From positions 126,996 to 190,995 of the forward strand of contig JACTAT010000291.1 in assembly GCA_014526335.1 (NCBI GenBank): a stretch of 64,000 nt of DNA, written 5' to 3'. Below are positions 1 through 13,700 of the stretch, in pieces (the first letter of the stretch is position 1; every line of letters begins with the position of its first letter). The position numbers were made by a program, and so were the translations under genes. The DNA comes from Chrysaora quinquecirrha (lineage: Eukaryota > Cnidaria > Scyphozoa > Semaeostomeae > Pelagiidae). The notes beneath the pieces are model-generated. The model did not search any database. It was given only the letters and a program-made list of their open reading frames with translations, and was not told the DNA's origin.

Positions 1-769
1 CGCCTGTAGTGCTAGGAGTTTTAAAACTTGTTCTCCGTCTGTAGTCGCAAAACTGTCGGGCATGCCATTAAAGGAGAGTTAAATGCGTAAAGGTTGCTTT
101 ACACTGCAAGTAGATGCTTGGTACTGCAAGATTTCGTCTGTCATTTTACCGAACCTTGGGACCGCACTCTACCCAACCCTACTTCTGCCTTCAAATGATT
201 AACTCAAGTCTTTATTGAGTAGGTATAGCAGAGTGTTTGATTATATATGTTGCTTATATCTGTAATAGTCCCTAATTAGTGTTATTGCAATACGTAAATC
301 TTGTAATCAGAAACAATTTGGATATTATCTTTGCCTAAAGTCCAAATTTTTACTGCCTCCGTACATCACATTGCTTAACATTCAAAGAATGTTGTCATTC
401 TCGCCCAGAAATAATCATCTTGCATGTAGGTGTTTGTAGATCTAGTATCAAAATTGCGAACTCATTTCAAGAGTTTGCGTTATTGGTCTTTCACACTAAG
501 TTAATCGAAAGAAATTTGAATTATCTGGTGAAGTATTGAAGCATCATGTAAAAAACTTTGCTCCCTTTACTAATGGCAAGCGGAGCCAGAAACATCGAAA
601 CACCGGCAATAATTTAGGGCACCGACAAAGGGTGAATAGCTGAAGAAAAGGGCCAGAGTGGAAGATCTAGGTTTCAATTAAATAGACAGTTTGTGGGATA
701 CTTTATTGCGCTATTTATGTCAGTGGAATAGACATCCGCTGTCTGAGCACTCATCCCTTTTCAAACCTA

Positions 770-1488
770 CAGCGTGTTCTTCTAAACCAATTCTTTTTTC
801 GGTAGCCTTCTTTTTCGGAAATGTTTTCCTCGAAGCTATTCTCCTGAAAACGGCAGGTTATGGAGCTATCCAAAACCTTCTGTCGTCATAAGCAGAGAGT
901 CTCCGAGACTTTCAAGAGAGTCTCGGTTTGAAGTTTGAAACAGACTTCAATTTTACTAGTTGCCAGGGAAGACTTAATACCTGAGTCCCAGTTATCGCTC
1001 ATGAGATAGAGGCTAGCACTAGAATGTGTCGTTCAAACTGGCTTACCATGGCATTGGTCCAACATTTCATACTCTCTTATCATGCAAGTCATGCACATGT
1101 TCTAAAACTAACACAAACTAACACAAGTTCTAAACTAACACAAGTTCTAAAACTTTGAATGCTTATAAATTTCTGTGAAATCTGAGCTATACGGGTGTAG
1201 TCATGACGTCACAAGGGCATGGTCAAGAAAAACCATCAAACGGTAGTTGTATGGGGTGTCGGTGTGTTGGAGGAGCGAAAACAAACGACTCAAGCAATAC
1301 GTCTATTGCCAGGATACATTCGGGGTTGTGGAGGAGCGAATGGGTCTGGGATGAGGCAAGCAAGAATTTTGGCGCGAAAATTTTTCAGACTTCCAGAATT
1401 CGTGTCTTTTGAAAATCATGAATTCTGTTTTTGAAAGCCTTATGTTTTCGAAATTCGGAAGGTTTTAGAGGCTAAGAAGAACATGCCC
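770..1488. mobile_element. TIR element, GGGCATGTTC family (left arm, with internal insertion)
   Basis: Ends GCGTGTTCTTCTAAACC and GGCTAAGAAGAACATGCCC. The right-arm copy (61297-61657) is about half as long; the extra roughly 345 bp here sits between two occurrences of TTGCCAGG near 961 and 1309. Short ORFs at 1203-1434 are within it and are not credible genes. Confidence 0.65.
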
Positions 1489-1710
1489 CTAGTTTACATA
1501 CATTCGAATTATATTGTTATATTCTAAATAGTGCTATGTTAATCATCAAGTAAAACTATATATTAAACGTCCCTTGTCTAAGCATCCATTCCAAATTTGA
1601 ATCAAGGTTGCACAGAGTAACCTATGAAATGTCACTGGTGGAGACATCTGATTCTTAATGATTACATGTAATGCTATTTGTAAGTTAGTTGCGAAAATTT
1701 CAATTAATAC

Positions 1711-4700
1711 CTGAGGTGTCCGATCCCAGCCATCACTACAATGAACAATGACGGATAAACGACATCTATCAACAATGTCAGCAATTCGAACAGCTCCAGC
1801 AAGAACTGCCTATGATTTAACAAATAGCTTCATTATTAACATTGGCCATCCAAAGCCTTGTAGCCCTTGAAAGAATCGAGCATGTTAAAGAGTATCAAGT
1901 ATGCGTTACGCCAATTTAAAATCTTTTACGCCATGTATGCTTCAAGCACGATCATTAGCAAATCTGATTGTGCTATTTTGACACCTGCCCCCCCAAAAAA
2001 AAACTCCAAAAATTCTGTCTCGTTTCAGTTGGATTGCCAAGCATGACATCAATTGACGGTTAATGGGCCTAAAATTTCAAGTTCTAGGACCCCTAAACAA
2101 GGTGACGAATTTTTCTTATCGTTCTTGTTCCCACTTTTGAAGCTATAATGCAGCTTTTCCATCAATGTGTAAAAGGAATAATGGCGAGGGAATAAGCTTT
2201 GCTCTCATGATGTAGTAGATAAGTTTTGCTTTTTTGACATCTGCCGCCCAAGAACAGCTCCAAAAATTTTGCAGTTACTTTTCGAGTCGTTTTGTTGGCG
2301 TCCAGCAACCTTGTTTAATAGCAATATCTTCTACGCCCATAACAATGTACAATTAAAAATAAATACTTTCATGAGGTAATATCAGACAACCAAAATACCT
2401 TGATATGTTCTAGCCACCTTGAGGATTCCAGATTGCTAAGAAAGTGAGCATCGTCAATCGAAGGATAACACATATCTCGCAGCTTTCTTAAACTGAATAA
2501 AAACAAAATAGAGTAATGAGAATAATAACATCACTGAGGCGCTTATTTCACTTTTGGGACATAAAGAGGGGCGCTTATTCGAAGGGGTGCTATTTAGACA
2601 TAACACACGCTTCATAACATATGCCGCTTTTTAGATTTTTTACTAGCTCTTCGAGAGCCAATGGAGAGGATACCATCATGCTCACAGGTATTAAAAGTTA
2701 GAGTTTAGAATTTACTGCTGAAATACCTTATAGAGCAAGGTCAACAACATCACATAAGGCTTGTCTTAGAAATAGCAATCTTCTAATGTGGTGAAATGTG
2801 CTTTATTTATGCAATAGTGTCATTCGAAATCGCTTAAGTAAATACCTTTTCCACTAAGAAACATACCTTTCTCTCATGACGTGGATATTTTGTATATCAA
2901 GGAAAACTAATTCAGTATTTGGATAATTATCGCTGTCTTCATAACCACCACCTTTGGCCTTGAATAAAGTTACAAAAAATCATTAGAACCAAAAGGTATT
3001 TTGCTGGAATGGTACTGCCAGAAGTACAACACAGAGATCAAATACGAAACATACGATAATAATCTAACGCTGGATCACGTCTGCATCTTAAAAAAAGGAT
3101 GAACGAAGCCGTTTGAATTATGTCTCACGCAATTTCTTTTGCTAAAACTAAAAAAAGCTGCTTATTTTGGCTTTTGTATCTTACTTCGCTTAGGCCAACG
3201 TAAAGACCAGATAAATTAAATAGAAAAAAGTCTCCCATTCTTAAGTAAGTCTCCCATTCTCTACTTCTTAACACCCGTAAGTCTCCTCAAATCCTTCCTG
3301 TCCCGTGATACGAACAAAGCTACTTCATTTGCAAGACTTTTATTTAGAGAAGGAACAACAAAAAGGTCTTTCTCTTATATTACCTGGTTCGCAACAGCAT
3401 TTATTTTAGGTCTTGCATCCATGATATACAGTTTATGCCACTGCGGATTTGCATGAAGAATTGCCTTCAAAAAATAATGTTTTCAAAGTAAATCCTATGT
3501 AATGAAGACCCTATGTTATGAAAAAGTAGGAAATCAGAGAGCGGTTCTATTCGTAACAGAGATCAATTAAACTGCACCCAAGATACTTCGGCCTGACTGT
3601 ATTCTTCTGTGAACAAACTTCTCGCATGAGTGAGAGAGCAGCGTAGTGTAATGGTTAGCACTTGCGCCGTTTATGCTAGAGTGCCATGGTTCAAATGGAA
3701 TTGGATGCACAAATCTCAAGGTGTTAAACCCTTGCTTTCTGTTATTCGGATGATGGCCTAAAATGGCAGACACGCCTGAAAATTAATTGGTACGTGAAGT
3801 AAATCAAAAGACCCGATGGCAGTGACAACACATAGTGACAATGAAGAGACGATCTGACGTAAATGTTCAATAATTGACTGTAGAGCGAATGAGGTCTTCA
3901 GGATTAGCCACAACAGCCAGCAATCAAATGCCATATTGCCGGGTTCTGGAAAACCGAGGGGTAATTCACTCCTTGAAAATCTCGTACACCTTTGCTGGAA
4001 GTCCTATTGTTTTCTCGGAAATCCCTTGAAAGTCCTTTTGTTTAAATGGAAATCTCGTACGCCTTTTTGCAGAGTGAAATGCCCCTCGTGGAAAACAACA
4101 AGGACAAGATGGAAGTGTGTATGATTTCAAAAACAAGTTTTCGTCTAGCTAAGGCTACTCAGTCGATTTCTAAGACCTTACTCAGACCGTGATCTATATT
4201 TCGTGAAATGTAATATGTCTGAAGAAATTCATATGAAAGACGGGAATTCAAGGAATTTTCTTTGAATTTTCTGTGCTTCTACAAAACCGAGTTTAGAAGT
4301 GATCAAGTTTCAACCCTAAATGTTCCCCAGGCTTTGCACAAATTTCTTAACAAGAATATGATAAAGACAACAAGACACAATAATAAGACATAAAAATAAC
4401 AAGACTCTACTAGTTAGAAAATCATGAAACTCAAGGTAGCTATGTTACCTGTATGTATTTTTCATCATCCTTATTTCTTTTTATTCCACCAACACCATTA
4501 TTTGGTTGACTGCAGCGAGTGATTGATGCACTGTTATTAGGATGCAGCCATGATAAGACCTGGCAAGTATGAAATTAAATAAACTGGTGCATTTCTATTG
4601 CAGTTTCTATAAATGGGGAAAAATTCCTGAATTTACACAAATTTCCTCCTTTAGAAATAAAAATACCTTTTTCTCACGAAACATAGTAAAATTTCAATTC

Positions 4701-7700
4701 TGGTTTTATTTCTATATTTTGTAACTAACTAAAAGGGCCTCTAAACTTATTCTAAAATACGTTTAAAATGCCCTGCTGTTTTGAAAAAGAAGAAACAATT
4801 TACGCATTCTATATAGAATTCGCTTACAAGAAAGTGTAAAAGTTTTGTCGAACAAACGCTACACGAGGAAAGCAGAAAATAGACTCTTCCGATCTTATTA
4901 AACTGAAACTCTTTGTTTGAGCAAGCACAAAACATGAAAAATTTTGCTTTGCTTTCCTGTAAGTTTACGTTTTCAGGAAGATATAGGTATACATCAGTCT
5001 TCCGTGACTTTTGGAAGGTGATTCATGTGAATTCAGTTTCAAGAAACATTGAGAAAATCTGCAAATCGTTTCCTAAAATAATATAAGCTTTTGTGGCAAT
5101 TCAGTTGTTATCTTCTCTAAAAAACATTGCTTTGCAACCGTAAAATGGTGTACTTGACCAAAGCCAAAGAAATGAAAGTTACTTTAACTTACAGGTATTC
5201 TTGAACGACTTCTGAAGCTAGCAACTTTCACTACTTCTTCATCACTTGCTGATGAGGGAACACCAAGCTTAAAAAAAATAGAAATGGTCTTTATCATTTT
5301 TCATTTGCAAAGATGAATGGAGTCTTGCAAGAATAGACAAAAAGTTAGACAAAGACATCATTAAGTGAATATAAATTGCAAAAATCGCCTCAAATAAAAA
5401 CTATACAATTTGCACTATCAATGGAACTGAAAAGAGATATTTAAGAAGTTGAAAGGTATACTGGATAATCGAGACGTCGAATAATGTAAGCTGCACACCG
5501 ACACTTGGAATACTTGGGTTGACAGAGGCGAGTTGCTTGAATCCAAGACCAGGTTGGCATTTCACGAGAAAAGCTACAAATGCATTTGCGGCATCGTTTG
5601 CGGTTTTCTCATATGCCAACATTCTTTATTTTACGTTGGTTTTACAATAGCATTAGCATATTTAATGATGCAGCAAATAAATACCAATCAATAATAATAG
5701 GTATTGCACACAGTGCTTAGTATATTACTACGATTTAGTATTTTGACATTTTAAGATACAGGCTGTTCAGAAAAAAAGGAACACGCTTTAGAAATTGTTT
5801 TTATTTGCGAACCGTAGCTTCAAGGCCAATAAACTTTTCTCATAATACTTACTGTGTACATACACTCTTATGAGTAAAAGGATAAGCTTTCACATTTCAT
5901 CTTCACAAGAATATGCTGTAATTAATATCATTGGTAAATAAAAGCATGTGCACAAACTTAATGCAGATTTCATGCAATTGAAGATTTTCTGTTGCTGGGA
6001 TAAGTGACAGTAAGGGTTTATTGACACAACCATTGATTACTTTTAGGCCAAGGGTTTGAAAAATGATTGATTTAGACAGACAAAACTGCTTAAAATATTG
6101 TTTATGGTGAAGTGTGCTTTTTGTGAAGTACACATTGACTGTTCTTTGTGTTGGTTAAAAAAATACTGTCAAAAGTTTTGTTTCTTCCTAATGTTATTCA
6201 TGAAGTTAAGATTTACAAAGTGATGTCAGTATAATTCTCATTTCTTCAAAAACATGAGCACTAAATTTGATGCTCAGAAATTTAATTTTGACTTTGGTAC
6301 GAAGGCTTCTTTTCCGGGTTCCTTTTATTCGGAACACCCTGTATAAATAGGATTAAGTATAAGCTAAATAATACAAATTTGCTGACTTTGGAATAATACC
6401 GAGAGCGTAGGATAAAATCCACACTAGTCCCATGCCTTGATGTATACGTTCTGGTTGGTTATTGATCTTGGACCAACAGTGGATGGGGGAATTATCGAAG
6501 AAAAATTAGGGAATGTAGGGCATATGTCTGCAAAAAGGTTCATTGCTTAAGTACCGGTAATACTGAAATAAGCTAGCTATATAAGCAGAGAAAATTTACT
6601 TTTGGTCATCCAATGTCCAATGTTCAGGGACTGGCCGAGCATACTACTACTTTCTGCTTGATCAGGGGATAAGACAAAAATATGAATAGAATATAAGGTT
6701 CAACTATAAAAATTGCGAGCAATAGCAGAAACATTTTGGACATACTGATAGAAGTTTTACTCGTCTGACATTCCTCAGAGTATAAATGTCACAGACAGAC
6801 CGCAACAGCTGAGACATTTTGAAGTTTCATACAACTCAAAGATGACATATGAAAATAATGAAAAATAGATATGAACATTTACCACAGCTGGATATGTATC
6901 ACACAGTGAATAATCTCGATTGACCTCAGTAACTCGCCAGCAATCTGTTGGTAAACCCTGAAACAGAATGCAGACTCTATTACAAGGCACTGACAAATAT
7001 TAATGCTCTAATCGTGATATTCATAAGATCGTAAATATGGTGAGATTATCGTAGACGTATTATCTTTCAGGCCGGGCTAAAGTATCAACTTGGCCTGATG
7101 TCAAAGCACTGGATATTTGCTAAAGTTTTATATGAGTGACTAGCCCTTGCCCCGAGGCGCGCTGCGCGCGCCTCGGGTCGGGCTTTTGCGCTCCGCGGGT
7201 CACTTTGGACCCCCGCCTTGGAAGGGTTGTTTCTGAACGGGGTCATTGTAAATTACAAATCAATTTGATGAGAGGACACGATCACTGCTAGAAACGTATG
7301 AGGCAAAACAGTTTCAGTGGTGTCTCATGTTGCCCTTAGCGTAGAAGAAAGCCCCACTGTTATACGAAGTGGACGTGAATGTAGACGGGAAATTGAGTTT
7401 GATTGTATACATGGTTTGGGGAAGTATTGTATCACCGAGGTATTGCATCAACTGTTTGAAGCTTTTAGACTGGTTAGTCTTAACTTAGCTTCAATGACTG
7501 TCTGCACGAATGGCTTAGTCTTGAAGTGGAATGAAGCTTTAGCGTTTACAGTGCTTTAAGTGGAGAAGGACGTTGGTGTCCGTGAATCATGGACGGACGC
7601 AGTCCTTTTACGTTCTATACATGGCAGGTAGAAGGCACTGTTAGTGACCGTAACGATACTACAGGGTGGCCCAAAAAAAGGGACCCCCTAACTAAATAAT

Positions 7701-10700
7701 TTATAAATAATTTATTCGTAAGTTGGAATTTCATGAAATTAATATTACATGATATTCAACTTAAGTGAGATATATCATGTAAATATCATGAGGATATGGG
7801 TTAGTATCTCTGAATAAATTGACTTTAAAACTTTACAGTCCAAAAACGTACTGTAACAAAATATGCAACTTTATACTCTTACGTAATCCTTACGCAACAA
7901 AACAGAAAAATCAATAACTCATTCTTTCAGTGAAATAATATTCAAAGTGTCTTCAATCCTGCTCAATACACTTCTCTAATATGACTGACCATACATTAAT
8001 GGTCGAGACAATTTTACTCTGGGATAATTATTCGCCTTCACGAACGATTGCAGTACAGTACGCAATGATGGAATATAAACAGCTGGTTTTGGACATCATG
8101 AATTTCATTTCCCATTGTGCCGAGATGGAAGCTCTTATCACTAACATATTTCTACACGATAGCGCACTTGACTTAAATATTGCCGTGTATAAATTTATTA
8201 AAATTACTCCTTGGGAAAATTTATTCAGAAACTATTTACCTAAGGGGTCTCTTTTTGGGCCACCCTGTACTTTTCAAGAGACCTTCGTATGGAAGGAGAT
8301 TAGTGACAATGAGGTGACATGGCACCGGTAAATCTGCGACGCTGGAAAGTGCTGTTGATGTAGAGGAAACCTTCGTATTAGCTGCTCTGTGACCAGTAGG
8401 AATGTCAGAAATACTGATCTGGCAGGGGCATCATGGGGTGCGCCCACTCACTGTAGCAGGATGTTTTCGTTCAAAGAAACAAACTAAGATTTTTTTCCTT
8501 CGAATATCGAGAAAACAAACAGAAATTATACACAACCAAGCTATACGAACAGTTGACGAATTTGTTCGCCTAGGCTGACTGTTAACAGAACTATTGCCCT
8601 GCCTTTCTGTCCCGGAGAAGGGATAAAGAAAGGGTCCCCGAAAGTGTTCGTTCAAATAAACGAACCAAGAATTGTTTCTTCGAATATCGAAAAAAAGGGG
8701 GCATAAGCCGCATAAGTAATATTTGTAATTGCCCTGCCTTTCAGTTGTAGAGGAGGGATTAGGAAAGGGAATCCAAATGTACAGAAATGTCAAAGTTTCG
8801 TGCAGCGAAGCAAGTCGTGAATTCTGTAGCAAGCCAAATGTAGGGAAGTGTCAAACGGGCAAAAGTAAAATTAGTAATTGCAATGTGATGTGAGATCGAC
8901 ATGCAATGTGGATATATGAATTCGAGCTTTCTGTTCTGCTTGTCTTTTCGTCTTAATGAACAGAACAATTGTAGCCTTTGGCCATGAGGGCATGTTTTGC
9001 CTTTACTATTTTCATAAGCAGAGCTGTTGCCCAAACCCCCGAATGTGTTCTTTCAAAAAAAACCAAGAATGTATTCCTTTGAAAACAGAAAAAACAAACA
9101 GAAATTATACACAACCAAGCTACACGAATGATACGAATAGTAAAAGAATTTTTTCGCTAAAGCTGACTGTAAACAGAACTATTGTCCTGCCTTTCAGTCC
9201 TGGGGAAGGGTTAAGGAAAGGGTCCCCGAATGTGTTCGTTCAAAGAAAAAAACCAAGAATTTTCTCCTTTGAATATCGTAAAACGAACAGAAATTATACA
9301 CAACCAAGCAAAAGAATAATACTAATAGCTAAAGGACTTTTCGCTAAAGCTGATTGTAAAAACAGAACTAATGCCCTGTCTTTCAGTATTGAAGTAGGGA
9401 TTAGGAAAGGGGATTATTCCCGCTGTGAAAACAACAGACCCATTGTTCTTCATGGCACGAAATTCTAGATCAAAGAAGGGTGAGCCCCAATTACCCTAGA
9501 AACGGGAGCACGTTTGCAAAAAATGACTTCAAACTCTACGCCTACCCCACAGGCGGCAACTTGAGGTGCAAGCGCCAGCACCGTAGCTTCTACGGTAAGA
9601 GAGGAGTTCGCGTGACAAAATGGTGTCATAATCCCCTTACTACTTTAGTATATAAGAAACGCAACTCGCGAGGGATGAACGCAACTTGCTTTTTTAACCC
9701 AGGTTGAAATTTTGTTCGGGTTGTGTGTGATTGTTTCCACCATGTAAACCCAAATTTAGTTCAACAAGGTTGAGTTTCATTGTCAAAGTCTCATAAGAAG
9801 CTACAGGAGACAATATTGTTATGTTATCTTAACGCGAGTTGAAAAACACCCATTGAATGCAAATAAAATTTGAAAAAAGCATCTAGCGTGAATTTAAAAC
9901 TGAGTTGAGCTTTCTCGTATAATGCCTCAAACAAAGTAAGAAATATAGCATCGTACAGTTCTCTTGTGTAATGCTCGTGTAAGGCCTCATACAAAATGTA
10001 ATGCTCGTCTAAGGCCTGACACAAAATGTCGTGAGATGCTCGTGTCAAGCCTCATATAAAGAAAGGGTTGGAAATCAATAATTTGATATTATTAAATATA
10101 TACCTGCCGGTTGTACTCTCTTCGAGGATCATAAATATCCCAGCCATTCACACGGAACTCATCGTGGTAATCGAATGCAAAAAAATTCTACAATAAAAGA
10201 AAAATAAAAATTGTGGAATCAACACCACCATTATAGACCGGCTTCAGGTGGGGTCAAGTGCCACTCGAGGAGGTCATTAATGTCATAGTGATTTTTCGAT
10301 AGCATTTCACATGGACTTTCAAAAAAAGTTTGGTAAACGGTCGTTTTTTGCTGCGTTCGTGAAATACGGGGGTCAGAAAACCAGGGGGTCGACATAAACA
10401 AAAATATTGACAGAGAATTTTGGGCAACATTCTAGCGAACTGGGTAACCGGAATTTTAAAGTAGGTTTGGACTCTTTGGTGGTCGGTGGTCATTTTAAGA
10501 CTTGGGAACATTCTGGCAAATCAATGGTTGTGACGTCATCGATGACGTAGAAAAGTTACGGTCAGTGAAAATCTGACTTTTCAATTTTGTGTTTTTAATG
10601 ATATGGTCGGAAAGAACATCTCAAATGGAGCAAAAAATTATACAATACCAATTCGATTTGGCTTAATACTCAGAATTTATTATGATTAGAAATTTGTGTG

Positions 10701-13700
10701 ACGTCATCAAAACGCAAAACTGATATTTTGAGTCTTAACGTTTCGTGCACAAATTTTTCTTTTGATGTGTTCAGCGTTACTTTTAGGATAAAAGCATCAT
10801 GTTCTCTGTCACTTACGCTAATTTTTGTCATTTCAAACCTTTAATTACGAAGAATTCTCGTGATTTCTAATGCGATGCAGCTAGGGTTCCGAACTACTAT
10901 GAATGTTGAAAAAGATGAAAAGCTTGAAACGTTTTCTGCTTACTTTCTCCGAGAATGGTAATATGATTGAGCTGGATAGAGCGAAGTACTAAAAAGTGGA
11001 TCTCAAGGTAATCATATACAAAAAATATGGACACTGCTTACAAAGGTTGAACAGCCGTATTTTGATACGTGGTTAGAGGGAACAGTCACTTGGTTAGGAA
11101 GAAATGCTACAAGAAACAGGGGAACAGCCATGGAGGGTTGAGTTTCATTGCATAGATGAAACTCCATAACACCAATAGGTATGTCCATTTCAGTCAACAA
11201 GATCGGCGAAAGACAGGAGAAAATTGCGCGGCTACTTGCCAGCTACTAGCGATTGCTGAAATGAACTGGAGCGAATCTTAGCGAAACCAATCGACCGATT
11301 CAGTTTGAGTTCAATATTTCGGCAGCAAACTTTGTACCAGAATAGGAGCCACAAGTCAGATAATATCTAAATCTGCGAACTTACCCTATAAATCCTATTT
11401 AGCCTTTTTCTTGCGTTTTTTCATTATTATCATTCAGCGCTCGTCTCTGCTATTATTGGAGAACTCACAGTGGCTTTTCCCACAAAGCCGCACTTACAGA
11501 GTTATACATTTGTCAACGTAACAACTTGCGAAATGCGTCTCTCACCTTGCTACTCTAAAAAGTTAATCAAAATTCTTTGCAAAAGTCAATTCCAATAGCC
11601 TATCGGTTACTGTTATCTTGTATAAATCTCTGTATTATGCCTATTAAGACTGATGAAAAGTGGCACACTTCGTACTTTGACACGAAAGTGAACGGATTTT
11701 TCTGTGTTTAAGGTGAGCCGTAGTATTTGAATTCCTCTCCACTCCACCACCAAGCCTTGTTTCAAACTAGCCATATCCGCTGACGATAACCGCCTTCATC
11801 TACACCTACACCTGTGCCTATGCCTTCGCCTACTCCTATGCCTTCATCTACACCTACACCTGTGCCTATGTCATCGCTTATGCCTTTGCCTATGCCTTCA
11901 CCTATAGCTGTGCCTATACCATTGCCTATGCCTACACCTTTATCTGTGCCTTAGCCTACATCTATGCCTACATCTACACCGACGCCTGTGCCTATGCCTT
12001 CGCCTACACTAATGCCTACATCTCACCTAAACCTGTACCTAAGGCTTGTCCGATGCCTATGCCGTCATCTACACACACGCCTGTGCCTATGCCTTTGCCT
12101 ATGCCTTTGCCTACATCTCACCTACGCCTGTGCCTTCGCCTTCGCCTATGCCTTTGCCTACACCTATACCTATCCCTTAGCCTAGACCTATGCCTTCATC
12201 TACACCTACACTTGTTCCTATGCCTTCGCCTATGCCTTTGTCTACAACTTATCAACATAGGTGTCTGTCGTCTTCCCGAGCATTTACGGCTACATAAATC
12301 AAATAGAAGACCATGGTCATAAAAATTTAATTCGCTCTATCTAGCTCAATCATATTACCATTCTCAGGGAAAGTAAGCAGAAAATGTTTTATCTTTTTCA
12401 TCTTCTTCAACATTCATAGTAGTTCGGAACCCTAGCTGCATCGCAATAGAAATTACGAGCATTCTTCGTAATTTAAGGTTTGAAATGACAAAAATTAGCG
12501 TAAGTGACCGAGAACATGATGCTTTTATCCTAAAAGTAACGCTGAACACATTAAAAGAAAGATTTATGCACGAAACGGTTAAGACTCAAAATATCAGTTT
12601 TGCGTTTTGATGACGTCACGCACTTCAAATCCTAATAACTTCTGAGTATTAAGCCAAATCGAATTGGTGTTTTATAATTTTTTGCTCCATTTGAGATGTT
12701 CTTTCCGACCATATCATTAAAAACACAAAATTGAAAAGTCAGATTTTCACTGACCGTAACTTTTCTACGTCATCGATGACGTCACAACCATTGATTTGCC
12801 AGAATGTTCCCAAGTCTTAAAATGACCACCGACCACCAAAGAGTCCAAACCTACTTTAAAATTCCGGTTACCCAGTTCGCTAGAATGTTGCCCAAAATTC
12901 TCTGTCAATATTTTTGTTTATGTCGACCCCCTGGTTTTCTGACCCCCGTATTTCACGAACGCAGCAAAAAACGACCGTTTACCAAACTTTTTTTGAAAGT
13001 CCATGTGAAATGCTATCGAAAAATCACTATGACATTAATGACATCCTTGAGTGGCACTTGACCCCACCTGAAGCCGGTCTATTAGTAGTCTCAACCTTTG
13101 GAATACGAATAATGCTACAGTATTTTGTTGTGGTTGTTAGTATGGAAAAGGGCGATTTCGTTGGGTTTCCTGGCTACATCAATACTGGTTTCAAGAATGT
13201 ATATTAGTCGATAAGTCTTTTACGATAAAATGAGCTTGTTATATCAGCAAAGGCAAGAAAATTCTTTAACTTTACTAAGCAAAGTATGGACATAAAAAAC
13301 GAAGGCTACCTACTGCAAAGGAGCGCCGAAGGCTACCTAATGCAAAATTTAGTGATAATAGCGCATTTATAAACAGTTACATACGTTTGGCAACGTTTAA
13401 CTGTTGTCCAAGCATAAGCAATACACACTTTGGCCGTAAATTGGGTTGCTTGAAATCTTCAGTTACTTTCTAAATAATCGACCACTAGGCCAAGTTTCAT
13501 TCAATGTTTTTTAAGATCAGAGGCACTTACCATTCCTGATGATATCGGAAACGCATGGGTCTAAAAAAAGAAGAGAAATAAATTTTCATCCTAACAGAAC
13601 AATCGGTCAAATGCAAAAAAGTACATATACAATTCTTTTCGCACAAAGTATCTTGCAAGTATCTCACTGCTCACTCTCTTCACGTGAAATGACATCTGTC

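Noticed and set aside
1203..1434. Overlapping 69-71 codon ORFs
   Set aside because: They lie within the left-only insertion of a TIR element and have no homologous frame in the right arm.
3640..3700. tRNA gene
   Set aside because: A-box- and B-box-like sequences are present, but no cloverleaf with an anticodon stem forms; better explained as SINE.
7981..8331. 116-codon ORF
   Set aside because: It lies inside a MITE, is broken in the related copy at 55134-55731 and has no known motif.
8956..9468. 170-codon ORF
   Set aside because: It is a translation of the 187-bp tandem repeats; the repeated peptide follows the DNA repeat and has no family signature.
10254..10511. 85-codon ORF repeated at 12804-13061
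   Set aside because: Both copies are the same stretch of the element's terminal inverted repeats, with one residue different; no transposase similarity.
11964..12322. Pro/Thr/Met-rich and Leu/Cys-rich ORFs
   Set aside because: They come from a hexamer array that keeps all frames open.
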